A DNA stretch of 61,988 nucleotides from Flavobacteriaceae bacterium (GTDB lineage Bacteria; Bacteroidota; Bacteroidia; Flavobacteriales; Weeksellaceae), in NCBI GenBank assembly GCA_012522185.1, contig JAAYKY010000004.1, positions 1-61,988 on the forward strand, in the 5' to 3' direction. The notes below the pieces were generated by a model. The model had not been told where the DNA came from and ran no database searches. It saw nothing but the letters and a program-made list of their open reading frames with translations. This document shows, piece after piece, positions 19,008 to 27,384 of this stretch. The position numbers and the translations under genes are program-made. Numbering within the stretch: the first letter of the stretch is position 1; every line of letters begins with the position of its first letter.

Positions 19008-19421
19008 TTAAGGGATTTCTATTTCTTTTATAATAAATTGGGCTTGCTGATTTTCATCTATTCCCGCCCAAAAGCGAAAAGTATAAGTTCCGCTTGAAGT
19101 GGGTACGAACTGCAGTGTATTGACTGCAGCTTGCGGGGCATCAATGCAATTTTCATTTCGCAAGAGGGAAGTGATGATAGAAACCGTTCTTTCGTTTCCC
19201 GAAATCTGATAATCATAATCAAAGAATAATTCACAATCGTTTGATTTTGTGAAATAGGTTTTGATTTCCGTCACGGATTTTACCGGATTAATTTCCTTAA
19301 TTGAAATGCTGTCGATAGGAACGTACTGATAGGTCACTTGCGTTGTAGGTTCATCATCGAGACAAGCATTGAAAAATAATCCTATCGTCATGAGTACTGC
19401 CCAGTATTTTAAATTTTTCAT
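19008..19421 (-). CDS. Lipoprotein of unknown function
   Basis: A 137-residue protein starting at ATG 19421, with a signal peptide and lipobox FNAC (Cys at about residue 19), then an acidic LDDEP, typical of Bacteroidota surface-exposed lipoproteins (acidic residues after the Cys). The rest is beta-rich, with two more cysteines (NDCELFF, NENCIDAP), and ends FIIKEIEIP. It lies nine bases upstream of the sigma gene start on the same strand, so it may be cotranscribed with that module. No family recognised. Confidence 0.68.
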   Translation of the reverse strand: MKNLKYWAVLMTIGLFFNACLDDEPTTQVTYQYVPIDSISIKEINPVKSVTEIKTYFTKSNDCELFFDYDYQISGNERTVSIITSLLRNENCIDAPQAAVNTLQFVPTSSGTYTFRFWAGIDENQQAQFIIKEIEIP

Positions 19422-19510
19422 ACCCAATTAATTCATTGAATTCACTTTTCTAATGATGCGAAAACAATCAAAAGGTTGCGTTAAAGGTTAAGATTTCAGA
19501 AAGTTACAAA

Positions 19511-20191
19511 TTATTTTTTATCCAATAAATCGGGACGGCGGATTTTTGTTCGTTCGATGGCATTCTGATGACGCCATTCTTCAATTTTGGCAAAATCGCC
19601 TGACAATAAAATATCGGGAACCTTTAAACCTTTGTATTCCGATGGTCTTGTGTAAACTTCGGGTGCCAATAAATCATCCTGAAAAGAGTCGGAGAGGGCA
19701 GAAGTTTCATCGTTGAGCACACCCGGAAGTAGTCGTATGATGCTGTCGGCAAGAACGGCTGCCGCAAGTTCGCCACCGCTCAAAACGTAATCACCAATGG
19801 AAATTTCGCGGGTAACAAATAAATCGCGCACGCGCTGATCCACGCCTTTGTAATGTCCGCAAAGCATAATGATATTGCCTTTGAGTGAAAGTTCGTTGGC
19901 AATGTTTTGATTGAGCGTTACCCCGTCAGGTGTGAGGTAAATGATTTCATCATAATCTCTTTCGGATTGTAATTTCGAAATGCATTTATCAATGGGTTCG
20001 ATCATCATAACCATTCCGGCGCCGCCACCGTACTGATAATCATCGACTTGTTTGTAGTTGCCAAGCGAATAATCTCTGAGGTTGTGCAAATGAACTTCTA
20101 CGAGTCCTTTGTCCTGAGCACGTTTCAAGATGGAAGCCTCAAACGGGCTTTTGAGTAATTCGGGTAAAACGGTGATGATGTCTATGCGCAT
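19511..20191 (-). CDS. trmD: tRNA (guanine37-N1)-methyltransferase
   Basis: A 226-residue SPOUT methyltransferase making m1G37 in tRNAs that read CUN, CCN and CGG codons, which prevents frameshifts. Motifs: [13 protein letters not shown] start, [14 protein letters not shown] near residue 50, [12 protein letters not shown] near 112 and the knot region [12 protein letters not shown] near 135, with ETSALSDSF later. Length is normal. A TAATTTTG box on the minus strand (20206-20199) fits a -7 element eight bases before the ATG. It is not next to rplS, its common neighbour in other bacteria. Confidence 0.97.
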   Translation of the reverse strand: MRIDIITVLPELLKSPFEASILKRAQDKGLVEVHLHNLRDYSLGNYKQVDDYQYGGGAGMVMMIEPIDKCISKLQSERDYDEIIYLTPDGVTLNQNIANELSLKGNIIMLCGHYKGVDQRVRDLFVTREISIGDYVLSGGELAAAVLADSIIRLLPGVLNDETSALSDSFQDDLLAPEVYTRPSEYKGLKVPDILLSGDFAKIEEWRHQNAIERTKIRRPDLLDKK

Positions 20192-20231
20192 AATGGCGCA
20201 AAATTAGGAATTTGTTTTGAGTTAGAAATTC

Positions 20232-20603
20232 TTATTCCATTCGTTTTACCGGTTCCAGTTTTTCCAGTTCTTCTTGTGTAAATAGTCGGTAATGAATTTT
20301 GAAAGTTTTGCCGAGTGGTGTTTCGAGTGAAAATCCGCCTGCACCAAATCCGTCGGTTACATCGAGTGTGAAATGGCTGTATTGCCAATATTCAAATAAA
20401 TCTCTATCTACCCAAAATTCTGAATCTTCGATAGTTCCGATCATCACATCGTTCATGCGTGGAAAAAATCCGCCTTTCTCAAAACATTGTGGCTGTGTTC
20501 CTTCGCAGCAACCGCCGGCCTGATAAAACATCAGTTCGCCGTGGGTTTCTTTGAGTTGTTTGATTAATTCTATTGCTTCGTTTGTTGCGTCAAGTCGTTT
20601 CAT
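20232..20603 (-). CDS. DUF779 protein, aldehyde dehydrogenase companion
   Basis: A 123-residue protein of the DUF779 family. It has the family's cysteine-rich segment YQAGGCCEGTQPQC near residue 28 and the FEYWQYSHFTLDV region. Function is not established. Genes of this family lie next to aldehyde dehydrogenases in many bacteria, and here it follows one 71 bases downstream, separated by a hairpin that looks like a terminator. The cysteines could bind metal; that is inference. Confidence 0.85.
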   Translation of the reverse strand: MKRLDATNEAIELIKQLKETHGELMFYQAGGCCEGTQPQCFEKGGFFPRMNDVMIGTIEDSEFWVDRDLFEYWQYSHFTLDVTDGFGAGGFSLETPLGKTFKIHYRLFTQEELEKLEPVKRME

Positions 20604-20621
20604 TGTTCGAAATTTTAAATT

Positions 20622-20652
20622 AAAATAAAAAGGGTAATCCTCAGATTACCCT
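20622..20652 (-). terminator. Terminator/attenuator between aldehyde dehydrogenase and DUF779 genes
   Basis: A 9-bp perfect stem (AGGGTAATC/GATTACCCT, loop CTCA, 20631-20652) is followed on the minus strand by TTTTTATTTTAATTT. It lies between two genes that are probably cotranscribed, so it may reduce DUF779 expression relative to the dehydrogenase. Confidence 0.78.
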
Positions 20653-20673
20653 CCCTCTCTACTAACCTACTCC

Positions 20674-22233
20674 TTAGAAAAATCCAAGTTTGTTCTTATT
20701 GTATGAAATCAACATATTTTTAGTTTGTCGGTAGTGACCCAACATCATTTTGTGATTTTCCCGTCCGATACCAGATTGTTTGTATCCGCCAAATGGAGCG
20801 CCTGCCGGATAATTATGATAATTATTTACCCAAACACGACCTGCCTGAACGGCTCTTGGTACCTGATAAATTTCGTGGGCGTCGCGCGTCCAAACGCCTG
20901 CACCCAATCCGTAAAGTGTATCATTTGCGATTTCGATGGCTTCTTCAACCGTTTTGAAAGTGGTAACTGCCAAAACAGGTCCGAAGATTTCTTCCTGGAA
21001 AATTCGCATTTTGTTGTGTCCTTTGAAAAGCGTGGGTTGGATGTAGTATCCGCCTTCCAGTTCGCCTTCCAATTTGTTTACACCGCCTCCGGTCAATAGT
21101 TCAGCACCTTCTTGTTTTCCCAATTCGATGTAAGAATTAATCTTATCGTACTGAATTTTTGAAGCCTGAGCACCCATCATGACCGTTGTGTCCAATGGAT
21201 TTCCAACTTTGATGGCTTCGGTACGCTGAATTACTTTCTCGATGAATTTTTCGTAAATGTCTTCCTGGATCAGAAGTCGGGTAGGAGCTGTACAGATTTC
21301 ACCTTGGTTGAATGCAAATAAAACAGCGCCTTCGATGGCTTTGTCCAGGTATTCATCATCATGATCCATCACTGAATTGAAGAAAATGTTTGGAGATTTC
21401 CCGCCCAATTCCAGTGTCACTGGAATGATATTTTCCGTTGCATATTGCATCACCATACGTCCGGTTGCGGTTGAACCTGTAAAGGCTGCTTTTGCAACTT
21501 TTGGATTGGTAACCAATGTACGTCCGAGTTCTGCTCCGAATCCGTTTACGATGTTGATCACACCTGCCGGAACTATATCTTCAATTAATTCCATCAAAAC
21601 CAAAATCGAAGTCGGTGTGCTTTCTGCGGGTTTCAAAACAACCGAACAACCTGCTGCCAAAGCCGGAGCCAGTTTCCAAACGGCCATCAGGATCGGGAAG
21701 TTCCACGGAATAATCTGTGCTACGACACCGATGGGTTCGTTGATAATCAATGATAATGTATCTTCGTTCAGTTCGGTTGCCGAACCTTCTTCTGCACGGA
21801 TTACACCTGCGAAATAACGGAAATGATCAATTGCCAAAGGAATATCGGCGTTTAAAGTTTCCCGGATTGCCTTTCCGTTGTCAATGGTTTCTACCGTCGC
21901 CAGATACTCAAGGTTGGCTTCCAAACGATCGGCGATTTTATTTAAAATGATACTTCTTTCGGTAGCTGAAGTTTTGCTCCAGGTTTTGAAAGCTTCGTGT
22001 GCGGCATCTACAGCGAGTTCAATGTCTTCTTTGGAAGAATGCGCTGCTTTGGTGAAAGCTTTTCCGGTAAGTGGAGAAATATTGTCAAAATATTTACCGT
22101 TTACGGGCGGTGTCCATTTTCCTCCGATATAGTTATTGTAATGGCTTTTGAATTCAGGCCAGTTTTTTACAGTTGAACTCTGCGTTGCGGTTGCTTTTGG
22201 TGCATCCAAAACCTCTAAATTTTCATTGCTCAT
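20674..22233 (-). CDS. NAD(P)-dependent aldehyde dehydrogenase (AldB/ExaC-like)
   Basis: A 519-residue enzyme oxidising an aldehyde to its acid. Landmarks: [20 protein letters not shown] (cofactor binding), [11 protein letters not shown], the general-base Glu in [10 protein letters not shown], the catalytic Cys in [11 protein letters not shown], and [13 protein letters not shown]. The neighbouring DUF779 gene and the sequence type suggest an acetaldehyde-class enzyme like E. coli AldB or Pseudomonas ExaC; this is inference. I chose the ATG at 22233, because 20 more upstream residues would be basic, low-complexity and unlike the family. An AraC regulator is divergent, with candidate binding repeats between the genes. 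Confidence 0.93.
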   Translation of the reverse strand: MSNENLEVLDAPKATATQSSTVKNWPEFKSHYNNYIGGKWTPPVNGKYFDNISPLTGKAFTKAAHSSKEDIELAVDAAHEAFKTWSKTSATERSIILNKIADRLEANLEYLATVETIDNGKAIRETLNADIPLAIDHFRYFAGVIRAEEGSATELNEDTLSLIINEPIGVVAQIIPWNFPILMAVWKLAPALAAGCSVVLKPAESTPTSILVLMELIEDIVPAGVINIVNGFGAELGRTLVTNPKVAKAAFTGSTATGRMVMQYATENIIPVTLELGGKSPNIFFNSVMDHDDEYLDKAIEGAVLFAFNQGEICTAPTRLLIQEDIYEKFIEKVIQRTEAIKVGNPLDTTVMMGAQASKIQYDKINSYIELGKQEGAELLTGGGVNKLEGELEGGYYIQPTLFKGHNKMRIFQEEIFGPVLAVTTFKTVEEAIEIANDTLYGLGAGVWTRDAHEIYQVPRAVQAGRVWVNNYHNYPAGAPFGGYKQSGIGRENHKMMLGHYRQTKNMLISYNKNKLGFF

Positions 22234-22305
22234 ATTTATATTATTTATAGTTAATAATTTAATTTTGATAAAGTTAGAAGTTAAAAATTTCAAAAAGTAG
22301 ATTGA

Positions 22306-22335
22306 TTAGTGTCAAAAAATAGTATCTTAGTGTCA
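22306..22335. promoter_or_regulatory. Candidate AraC-family operator: two direct repeats 21 bp apart
   Basis: TTAGTGTCA occurs at 22306-22314 and again at 22327-22335, a spacing of exactly 21 bp (two helical turns), as for the half-sites of AraC. It lies between the aldehyde dehydrogenase start and the regulator start. A TAACTTTA box on the minus strand at 22276-22269 could be the -7 element of the dehydrogenase promoter, placing the repeats just upstream of its -33 region. Confidence 0.65.
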
Positions 22336-22361
22336 TCTGAATTAAATCACATATTTTGATT

Positions 22362-23264
22362 ATGAATTCATCCATCGAAAGGATATATGAAGAAGGAAAA
22401 GTGATCACTCCGATTGAGAATCAATTGAGTTTTCACACCGATAATTTGGATCTTCATTTGTTTGAAACCAAAATGAAGGCTTATCATTTTGACTTGTCTT
22501 TTGATGAAATTTCGATGATTTCCATGCTTTCGGGGAAAAAAATCATGCATTTTGAAAATGATTCATTTGAATTTATCCCTTGGGAAACTTTGATTTTGGA
22601 TAAAAGTAAACAGATGAGCATCGATTTTCCAGAAGCCGATAATCATAATCCTACACGATGTATGGCTTTGATTATTTCGCCTGATGAAATCAAAGAAACG
22701 CTTCTTTTGCTCAATGAAAATGCACCCAAAATTGATAATGCAGTTTGGTCACTTGATGCTTCTTCCGTGAAATTTGAAAATGATTTTATTTTAAGTCGTT
22801 ACATTGAAAAAATAATTCTTTTGGCTTCGTCGAATAGTCAATACAAAGAAACTTTGAGCAAGCTGACCACAAAAGAGCTCATCATTCATTTGTTGCAATC
22901 ACAGGCTCGAAATGTATTGTTGAAAGAAACTTCCTCGCTTTTGAATGTCAATCAATTGGCTTATGCCATAGATTATATTCGAAAGAATTCCGACAAAGTT
23001 CTTTCGGTTGAAGAAGTTGCTGAAAAAGCTTATATGAGCAAATCGACTTTTCATCGTCATTTTAAAAGAGAAGTAGGCATCACACCGAGTGAGTTTATTT
23101 TAAATGAAAAAATAAAACGAGCCAAATTTCTTTTGAAAACAACCACTCAATCTGTGGGAGACATCGCTTATTCGCTTGCGTTTAACACGCCGAGTCAATT
23201 TATAAAACATTTTAAACGAGTTACGGGAACTACTCCCTTGAAATTCAAGCAAGGATTTAATTGA
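22362..23264 (+). CDS. AraC-family transcriptional regulator
   Basis: A 300-residue protein. Residues 1-195 form a sensing domain of the AraC_N kind (beta-rich start, helical end). The last 100 residues hold two helix-turn-helix motifs: VEEVAEKAYMSKSTFHRHFK, and VGDIAYSLAFNTPSQFIKH followed by FKRVTGTTPLKF, the conserved second-helix consensus. The ATG at 22362 is preferred to the TTG at 22356. It is divergent from the aldehyde dehydrogenase gene and very likely controls it; the direct repeats between the genes fit its expected binding pattern. The inducer is unknown; an aldehyde or alcohol is plausible. Confidence 0.93.
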   Translation: MNSSIERIYEEGKVITPIENQLSFHTDNLDLHLFETKMKAYHFDLSFDEISMISMLSGKKIMHFENDSFEFIPWETLILDKSKQMSIDFPEADNHNPTRCMALIISPDEIKETLLLLNENAPKIDNAVWSLDASSVKFENDFILSRYIEKIILLASSNSQYKETLSKLTTKELIIHLLQSQARNVLLKETSSLLNVNQLAYAIDYIRKNSDKVLSVEEVAEKAYMSKSTFHRHFKREVGITPSEFILNEKIKRAKFLLKTTTQSVGDIAYSLAFNTPSQFIKHFKRVTGTTPLKFKQGFN

Positions 23265-23331
23265 TAATAAGGGGGTTATTTAAATTGAATTAAACCTTTT
23301 AAAAGTCATTTACTTGGAGTGGTCAATTTCG

Positions 23332-23339
23332 TAACTTTG
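23332..23339 (+). promoter_or_regulatory. Candidate -7 box of hemB
   Basis: TAACTTTG matches TAnnTTTG 20 bases before the hemB ATG. A TTG at 23314-23316 is the nearest -33 candidate but the spacer is only 15 nt, so the promoter call is partial. Confidence 0.5.
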
Positions 23340-23358
23340 GGCTTTTAAATTTTTAAGC

Positions 23359-24351
23359 ATGTTTCCATATCAGCGTCATCGCAGACTTCGAAAAAATGAA
23401 GCCATTCGTAGTTTAATCCGTGAAAATTATTTGTCACCGCAGGATTTTGTTTTGCCGATTTTTGTTGCCGAAGGCGAAAACATCAAACAGGAAATTCCTT
23501 CTATGCCTGGAATTTATCGTCATTCGCTTGATCTAACCATTAAAGAAGTCAAAGAAATATGGGATTTGGGAATCAAGGCAGTTAATATTTATGTGAAAGT
23601 GGATGAAAATCTAAAGGATAACACTGGAAAAGAAGCATGGAATCCCGACGGCTTGATGCAGCGTACAATCCGTGAAATTAAAAATGCAGTGCCTGAAATG
23701 ATTGTGATGCCGGACGTGGCTTTGGATCCTTTTTCCATGTATGGTCATGATGGAATCGTTTCAAAAGGTGAAGTTTTGAACGATGAAACCAATGATGCTT
23801 TGGTGAAAATGAGTCTTGCACAAGCTACTGCCGGAGCTGATTTTGTTGCGCCGAGCGATATGATGGACGGAAGAATTGGAGCGATTCGCGAAGCTTTGGA
23901 AGAAAATGGATTTCCCAATGTGGGCATTATTTCTTATTCGGCCAAATACGCAAGTTCTTTTTACGGACCTTTCCGGGATGCTTTGGACAGTGCGCCGGTT
24001 GACAATCAAGAAATCCCAAAAGACAAAAAGACTTATCAGATGGATTTTCACAATGCTTATGAAGCGCTTCGCGAAGTGGAAGAAGACATCAACGAAGGCG
24101 CGGATATTGTGATGGTAAAGCCCGGAATGGCTTATCTGGACATTGTACGGATGGTAAAAGACAATTACAATATTCCGGTTTCGGTTTTTCAGGTTAGTGG
24201 CGAATATGCCATGATCAAAGCCGCTGCCGCAAACGGTTGGTTGGATCATGATCAGATAGTGCTGGAAAGTTTGACTGCTTTTAAACGAGCCGGAGCTGAT
24301 ATGATCTTCACTTATTTTGCCAAGGAAGCTGCCTGTCTATTAAATTCTTAA
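23359..24351 (+). CDS. hemB: Porphobilinogen synthase (5-aminolevulinate dehydratase)
   Basis: A 330-residue cytosolic enzyme, normal length, joining two 5-aminolevulinate molecules into porphobilinogen for heme. It starts RHRRLRKNEAIRSLIREN. Active-site lysines lie in the ISYSAKYASSFYGPFRDA and VMVKPGMAYLDIV regions, and SPAD-like APSDMMDGRIGAIR precedes them. The metal loop is VALDPFSMYGHDGIV, lacking the three cysteines of zinc-type enzymes, so it should be the Mg2+-dependent type. A perfect inverted repeat begins at its stop codon. Confidence 0.97.
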   Translation: MFPYQRHRRLRKNEAIRSLIRENYLSPQDFVLPIFVAEGENIKQEIPSMPGIYRHSLDLTIKEVKEIWDLGIKAVNIYVKVDENLKDNTGKEAWNPDGLMQRTIREIKNAVPEMIVMPDVALDPFSMYGHDGIVSKGEVLNDETNDALVKMSLAQATAGADFVAPSDMMDGRIGAIREALEENGFPNVGIISYSAKYASSFYGPFRDALDSAPVDNQEIPKDKKTYQMDFHNAYEALREVEEDINEGADIVMVKPGMAYLDIVRMVKDNYNIPVSVFQVSGEYAMIKAAAANGWLDHDQIVLESLTAFKRAGADMIFTYFAKEAACLLNS

Positions 24352-24409
24352 AATTCTAATTTCAATTTATGTTATTCGGAATGAGATTTTTAGTAAATTA
24401 GAATTTTAA
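24348..24409. repeat. 15-bp perfect inverted repeat after hemB
   Basis: TTAAAATTCTAATTT at 24348-24362 is exactly complementary to 24395-24409, with a 32-nt loop. The left arm contains the hemB stop codon and the right arm ends 11 bases before the TTG of the sigma gene. No T-run follows on either strand, so a classic terminator is unlikely. Confidence 0.75.
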
Positions 24410-24420
24410 ACGCCTTCGAA

Positions 24421-24960
24421 TTGAGAAACTTACAGCAAATCATACTCGATGCCAAAAAGGGAAAACGTCAGGCTCAAAATATTCTGATGGATCTTTTTTG
24501 GGGCAATGTATATAATTACGTTTATCTGAAAATTAAAGACGAGGAAGAGGCGGAGGATATTGCGATTGAGACTTTTACCAAGGTTTTCGCGAAGTTAAAA
24601 CTCTATAATTCTGATTTTGATTTTAAAACTTGGGTCTTATCGATTGCACACAATACGATGATAGATCACATTCGAAAATCGCCTGCACTAAAACTCTCCT
24701 TGGACGATGAAAACTATCAAATTGAAATTGAAGAAGATTTGCCATCTCCCGAAGAAACGCTTATTCAGAAGCAAGATACAGATGCTTTGATTCATCACCT
24801 TCAAAAATTAAAGCCTGAATACCGTAAGATATTGGAATTAAGGTTTTTGGATGAAAAAACTTATAAGGAAATCGCTGAAGAGTTGGATTTGACAATGGCA
24901 AATGTAAAAGTTCGTTTGTTGCGTGCTCGACAATTATTGCAAGAAATTTTAAAAGTTTAA
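24421..24960 (+). CDS. Sigma-70 family (ECF) RNA polymerase sigma factor
   Basis: A 179-residue sigma factor starting at TTG. Region 2 contains YVYLKIKDEEEAEDIAIETFTKVF and FDFKTWVLSIAHN, each given here in part; an acidic linker follows (EIEEDLPSPEE). Region 4 has LKPEYRKILELRFLDEKTYKEIAEELDL with a helix-turn-helix ending VKVRLLRARQLL. No anti-sigma gene is adjacent: the next gene encodes an NlpC/P60 lipoprotein, so this may be a free-standing, constitutively active type. The next in-frame ATG would remove 22 conserved residues. Confidence 0.92.
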   Translation: MRNLQQIILDAKKGKRQAQNILMDLFWGNVYNYVYLKIKDEEEAEDIAIETFTKVFAKLKLYNSDFDFKTWVLSIAHNTMIDHIRKSPALKLSLDDENYQIEIEEDLPSPEETLIQKQDTDALIHHLQKLKPEYRKILELRFLDEKTYKEIAEELDLTMANVKVRLLRARQLLQEILKV

Positions 24961-24967
24961 ATTTCAT

Positions 24968-25018
24968 TTATTAACAAAAAATGTTAATAACTTTGTTGAG
25001 TATTTGTTAATATCCACA
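24968..25018. promoter_or_regulatory. Inverted and direct TGTTAATA repeats before the NlpC/P60 gene
   Basis: TATTAACA (24969-24976), a five-A loop, and TGTTAATA (24982-24989) form an 8-bp palindrome. TGTTAATA recurs at 25005-25012. TAACTTTG at 24988-24995 overlaps the palindrome and fits a -7 box. A regulator binding here could block transcription; the regulator is unknown. Confidence 0.45.
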
Positions 25019-25059
25019 CTAATTCCTAATTTTATACGTTGTAAATTTAGGATTTGGAA

Positions 25060-25623
25060 ATGGTAAGAGCAATGAAATGGAGTAAATTTTATATTCTTTT
25101 ATTTAGTCTTGGGGTTTTAGTAAGTTGTGGTACGACGGGTCATGTCGTAAATACGACGGCACATAAACACAAGAAAAAAACTTCGGTTGCCAAGACCAAA
25201 AAGTCAAAAAATTCGACTTATACACATTCTGCTTCACCTTATTCTGTCGAAGTCAGCTCAGTTTTGAATGAAGCAAAACGATATTTAGGAACACCTTATA
25301 AATACGGCGGGACGACCAAAAGTGGACTTGATTGTTCGGGGTTGGTTATCAATGCGTTTGATGCAGTGGGTGTTAAAATGCCACGAATTTCTAGAGATCA
25401 AGCCAATGAGGGAAAAGAAATCCGACTTCGTGATGTACAAGAAGGTGATTTGGTCTTTTTTAAAACATCAGGGTCGAATATCAGTCATGTAGGCATTGTG
25501 GAAAATGTGAAAAATGGTGAGATTTTTTTTATTCATTCCTCTACATCTAAAGGGGTAATCGTTAGTTCTTTAGAGGAAACTTATTGGAACAAACGATTTG
25601 TGAAAGCAACGAGAGTGCTTTAA
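25060..25623 (+). CDS. NlpC/P60 (C40) cell-wall peptidase lipoprotein
   Basis: A 187-residue lipoprotein with lipobox VSCG near residue 22, a basic Lys/Thr/Ser-rich linker (about 30-60), and a C40 peptidase domain. Catalytic Cys is in GLDCSGLVINAF; the His is in SHVGIV and the polar third residue near FIHSST. Such enzymes cut the peptide stems of peptidoglycan (gamma-D-Glu-diaminopimelate bonds, like E. coli Spr/MepS). It should be tethered to the periplasmic face of a membrane. The start could be the ATG at 25060 or 25072. Confidence 0.92.
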   Translation: MVRAMKWSKFYILLFSLGVLVSCGTTGHVVNTTAHKHKKKTSVAKTKKSKNSTYTHSASPYSVEVSSVLNEAKRYLGTPYKYGGTTKSGLDCSGLVINAFDAVGVKMPRISRDQANEGKEIRLRDVQEGDLVFFKTSGSNISHVGIVENVKNGEIFFIHSSTSKGVIVSSLEETYWNKRFVKATRVL

Positions 25624-25625
25624 AA

Positions 25626-27308
25626 TTAAAGTTCAAAATAAGCTCGCATTACTTTAGAGTTTTCAACCTTTGAAGTATTGATTTCCATAATTTTAGGTTT
25701 TTCTGAATTCTGATAAAATCCATCAATTTCTGAATTTAATTCTTCCATAGAATTAATTTCAATGTATTCAAAACCAAACATTTCCGCCAGATGATTTGCC
25801 CTCAAATGATGTCGGGTTTCAAAAACATCTTCCACCACACCTGAATTTTCCGGTCCGGGAATGATTTTGAAAATATTTCCTCCGCCGTTGTTGATGAGAA
25901 TAATCCGAAAGGAATTGGGCAAATAATTATTCCAAAGTCCGTTAGAGTCATAAAAGAAACTGATGTCGCCCGTTACCAAAACGGTTTGTTTTCCGTTTAC
26001 GATGGAAGCGCCCGCAGCCGTTGAAGTGGAGCCGTCGATCCCACTCGTGCCACGGTTGGCAAAAATTTCGTTGCTTATCGAATGGTCAAATAATTGCGCA
26101 TAACGAATTACAGAGGAGTTTCCGTATTGGATTTGAGCTTTTTCAGGGAAAGTTTGAATGAGTTTCTCAAAGACTTTGAAATCGGAAAAACCGGTTTTTT
26201 CCGCGAATTGATTTTGGAGTATTTCTTTTTCAATTCGAATGGAATTCCAGTCATTGAAATAATGTGAATTTTGTTGATAGATTTTGGGAACGAATTTTTC
26301 CAAAAACTCGACCGGTTTGCTTTGGATTTTGTCGGTCAGACACTGAAAAGTATCGGGATGCCAGAATTCATCGAGGTGCCAATGTTGTTGAGGTTTGTAA
26401 TTTCGGATGAAAGCTTTGATTTTTTTGGACACTACATTTTGTCCGATTGTCAGCAGGATTTCCGGTTTTAATTTCTCCAAAGTTTCATCTTTCAGCGAAT
26501 AAATCACGGAGTCGATTTTATTAAAAAACTGTTTGGAATGCAGATTTGAAGTCGTTTCGGTCAAAACTACAACCGATTCATCATCGGCTAGTTTTTTCAT
26601 CCATTCGTTTAATTTTTCATCAGGAAATTGAAGTCCGACGAGAACGAGTTTTTTGGTGGCGGTATTCCACTTTTGAGCTAAATTTTCATAATCAATTTCA
26701 ATCGTTTGGCTGAGCGGATTCGCAGTCTTAAATTCGTCAAACTGAATGTCAATTCTATCCTGAAATTCATACAAAGGCTCGGAAAAAGGCATATTGATAT
26801 GCACCGGACCGGAATTTTGCAAGCAACTGTTGACGGCCTTTTTGATTAATCCCAGATTATCGGTCAGGGATTCTGTGGATTCATCTTCGGACAATTGCGT
26901 GCTGTGATAAGTATGCGCATGGAGCGTGTTTTTTTGTCGGATGGTTTGTCCGTCAAAATTATCGACCAAATGTTCCGGGCGGTCGGCGGAAAGGACAATC
27001 AACGGAACATTTTGATAAAAAGCTTCGGTCACGGCCGGATAATAATTTACCAGCGCAGAACCTGAAGTACAGCAGACTACGACCGGTTTTCTGAGTTGTT
27101 GTGCCATTCCCAATGCCACAAATCCCGCCGAACGTTCATCGACGATGCTATAGGTTTTAAAATCGGGATGATGCGTAAAATGCGTTGCCAAAGCGCCGTT
27201 TCGAGAACCTGGCGATAGGACGATGTGCTCAATTCCGAAAGCTTTGAAAGTTTCGGCAATGAGTTGTACGTTTAATTTTTTTGAATATTTCTTTTCCAAA
27301 TCTGTCAA
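25626..27308 (-). CDS. menD: MenD: SEPHCHC synthase of menaquinone synthesis
   Basis: A 560-residue thiamine-diphosphate enzyme adding 2-oxoglutarate to isochorismate, the committed step to menaquinone. Landmarks: IEHIVLSPGSRNGALA near the start, the ThDP Glu region (VDERSAGFVALGMAQ), PVVVCCTSGSALVNYYPAV, LSADRPEHL, and the cofactor motif GDISFFYDSNGL with INNGGGNIF. No ATG precedes the conserved start. The first in-frame TTG (27320) lies inside a TACATTTG -7-like box, so I prefer the TTG at 27308; the TTG at 27299 is also possible. No other men gene is in the window. Confidence 0.95.
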   Translation of the reverse strand: MTDLEKKYSKKLNVQLIAETFKAFGIEHIVLSPGSRNGALATHFTHHPDFKTYSIVDERSAGFVALGMAQQLRKPVVVCCTSGSALVNYYPAVTEAFYQNVPLIVLSADRPEHLVDNFDGQTIRQKNTLHAHTYHSTQLSEDESTESLTDNLGLIKKAVNSCLQNSGPVHINMPFSEPLYEFQDRIDIQFDEFKTANPLSQTIEIDYENLAQKWNTATKKLVLVGLQFPDEKLNEWMKKLADDESVVVLTETTSNLHSKQFFNKIDSVIYSLKDETLEKLKPEILLTIGQNVVSKKIKAFIRNYKPQQHWHLDEFWHPDTFQCLTDKIQSKPVEFLEKFVPKIYQQNSHYFNDWNSIRIEKEILQNQFAEKTGFSDFKVFEKLIQTFPEKAQIQYGNSSVIRYAQLFDHSISNEIFANRGTSGIDGSTSTAAGASIVNGKQTVLVTGDISFFYDSNGLWNNYLPNSFRIILINNGGGNIFKIIPGPENSGVVEDVFETRHHLRANHLAEMFGFEYIEINSMEELNSEIDGFYQNSEKPKIMEINTSKVENSKVMRAYFEL

Positions 27309-27317
27309 ATTGCAACG

Positions 27318-27360
27318 CAAATGTAGTGGGAATTTGTTAATTGATAAATGTGTAAATTTG
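27318..27360. promoter_or_regulatory. Divergent -7 boxes for menD and the SDR gene
   Basis: TACATTTG on the minus strand (27325-27318) serves menD. TAAATTTG on the + strand (27353-27360) serves the SDR gene, with a TTTG at 27333-27336 and a 16-nt spacer. Transcripts would start about 50 bases apart in opposite directions. Confidence 0.5.
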
Positions 27361-27384
27361 GCAACTATACTTTAAAACCAAACC

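Noticed and set aside
23761-24249. 162-residue open frame opposite hemB
   Set aside because: Shadow of a strongly conserved gene, with no start context.
25010-25018. DnaA-box-like ATATCCACA; another (TTTTCCACA) at 56521-56529
   Set aside because: Single isolated sites without clustering or dnaA/dnaN genes, so not an origin.
27297-27320. TTG at 27320 as menD start
   Set aside because: It overlaps a TACATTTG -7-like box and would lie before or at the transcription start.
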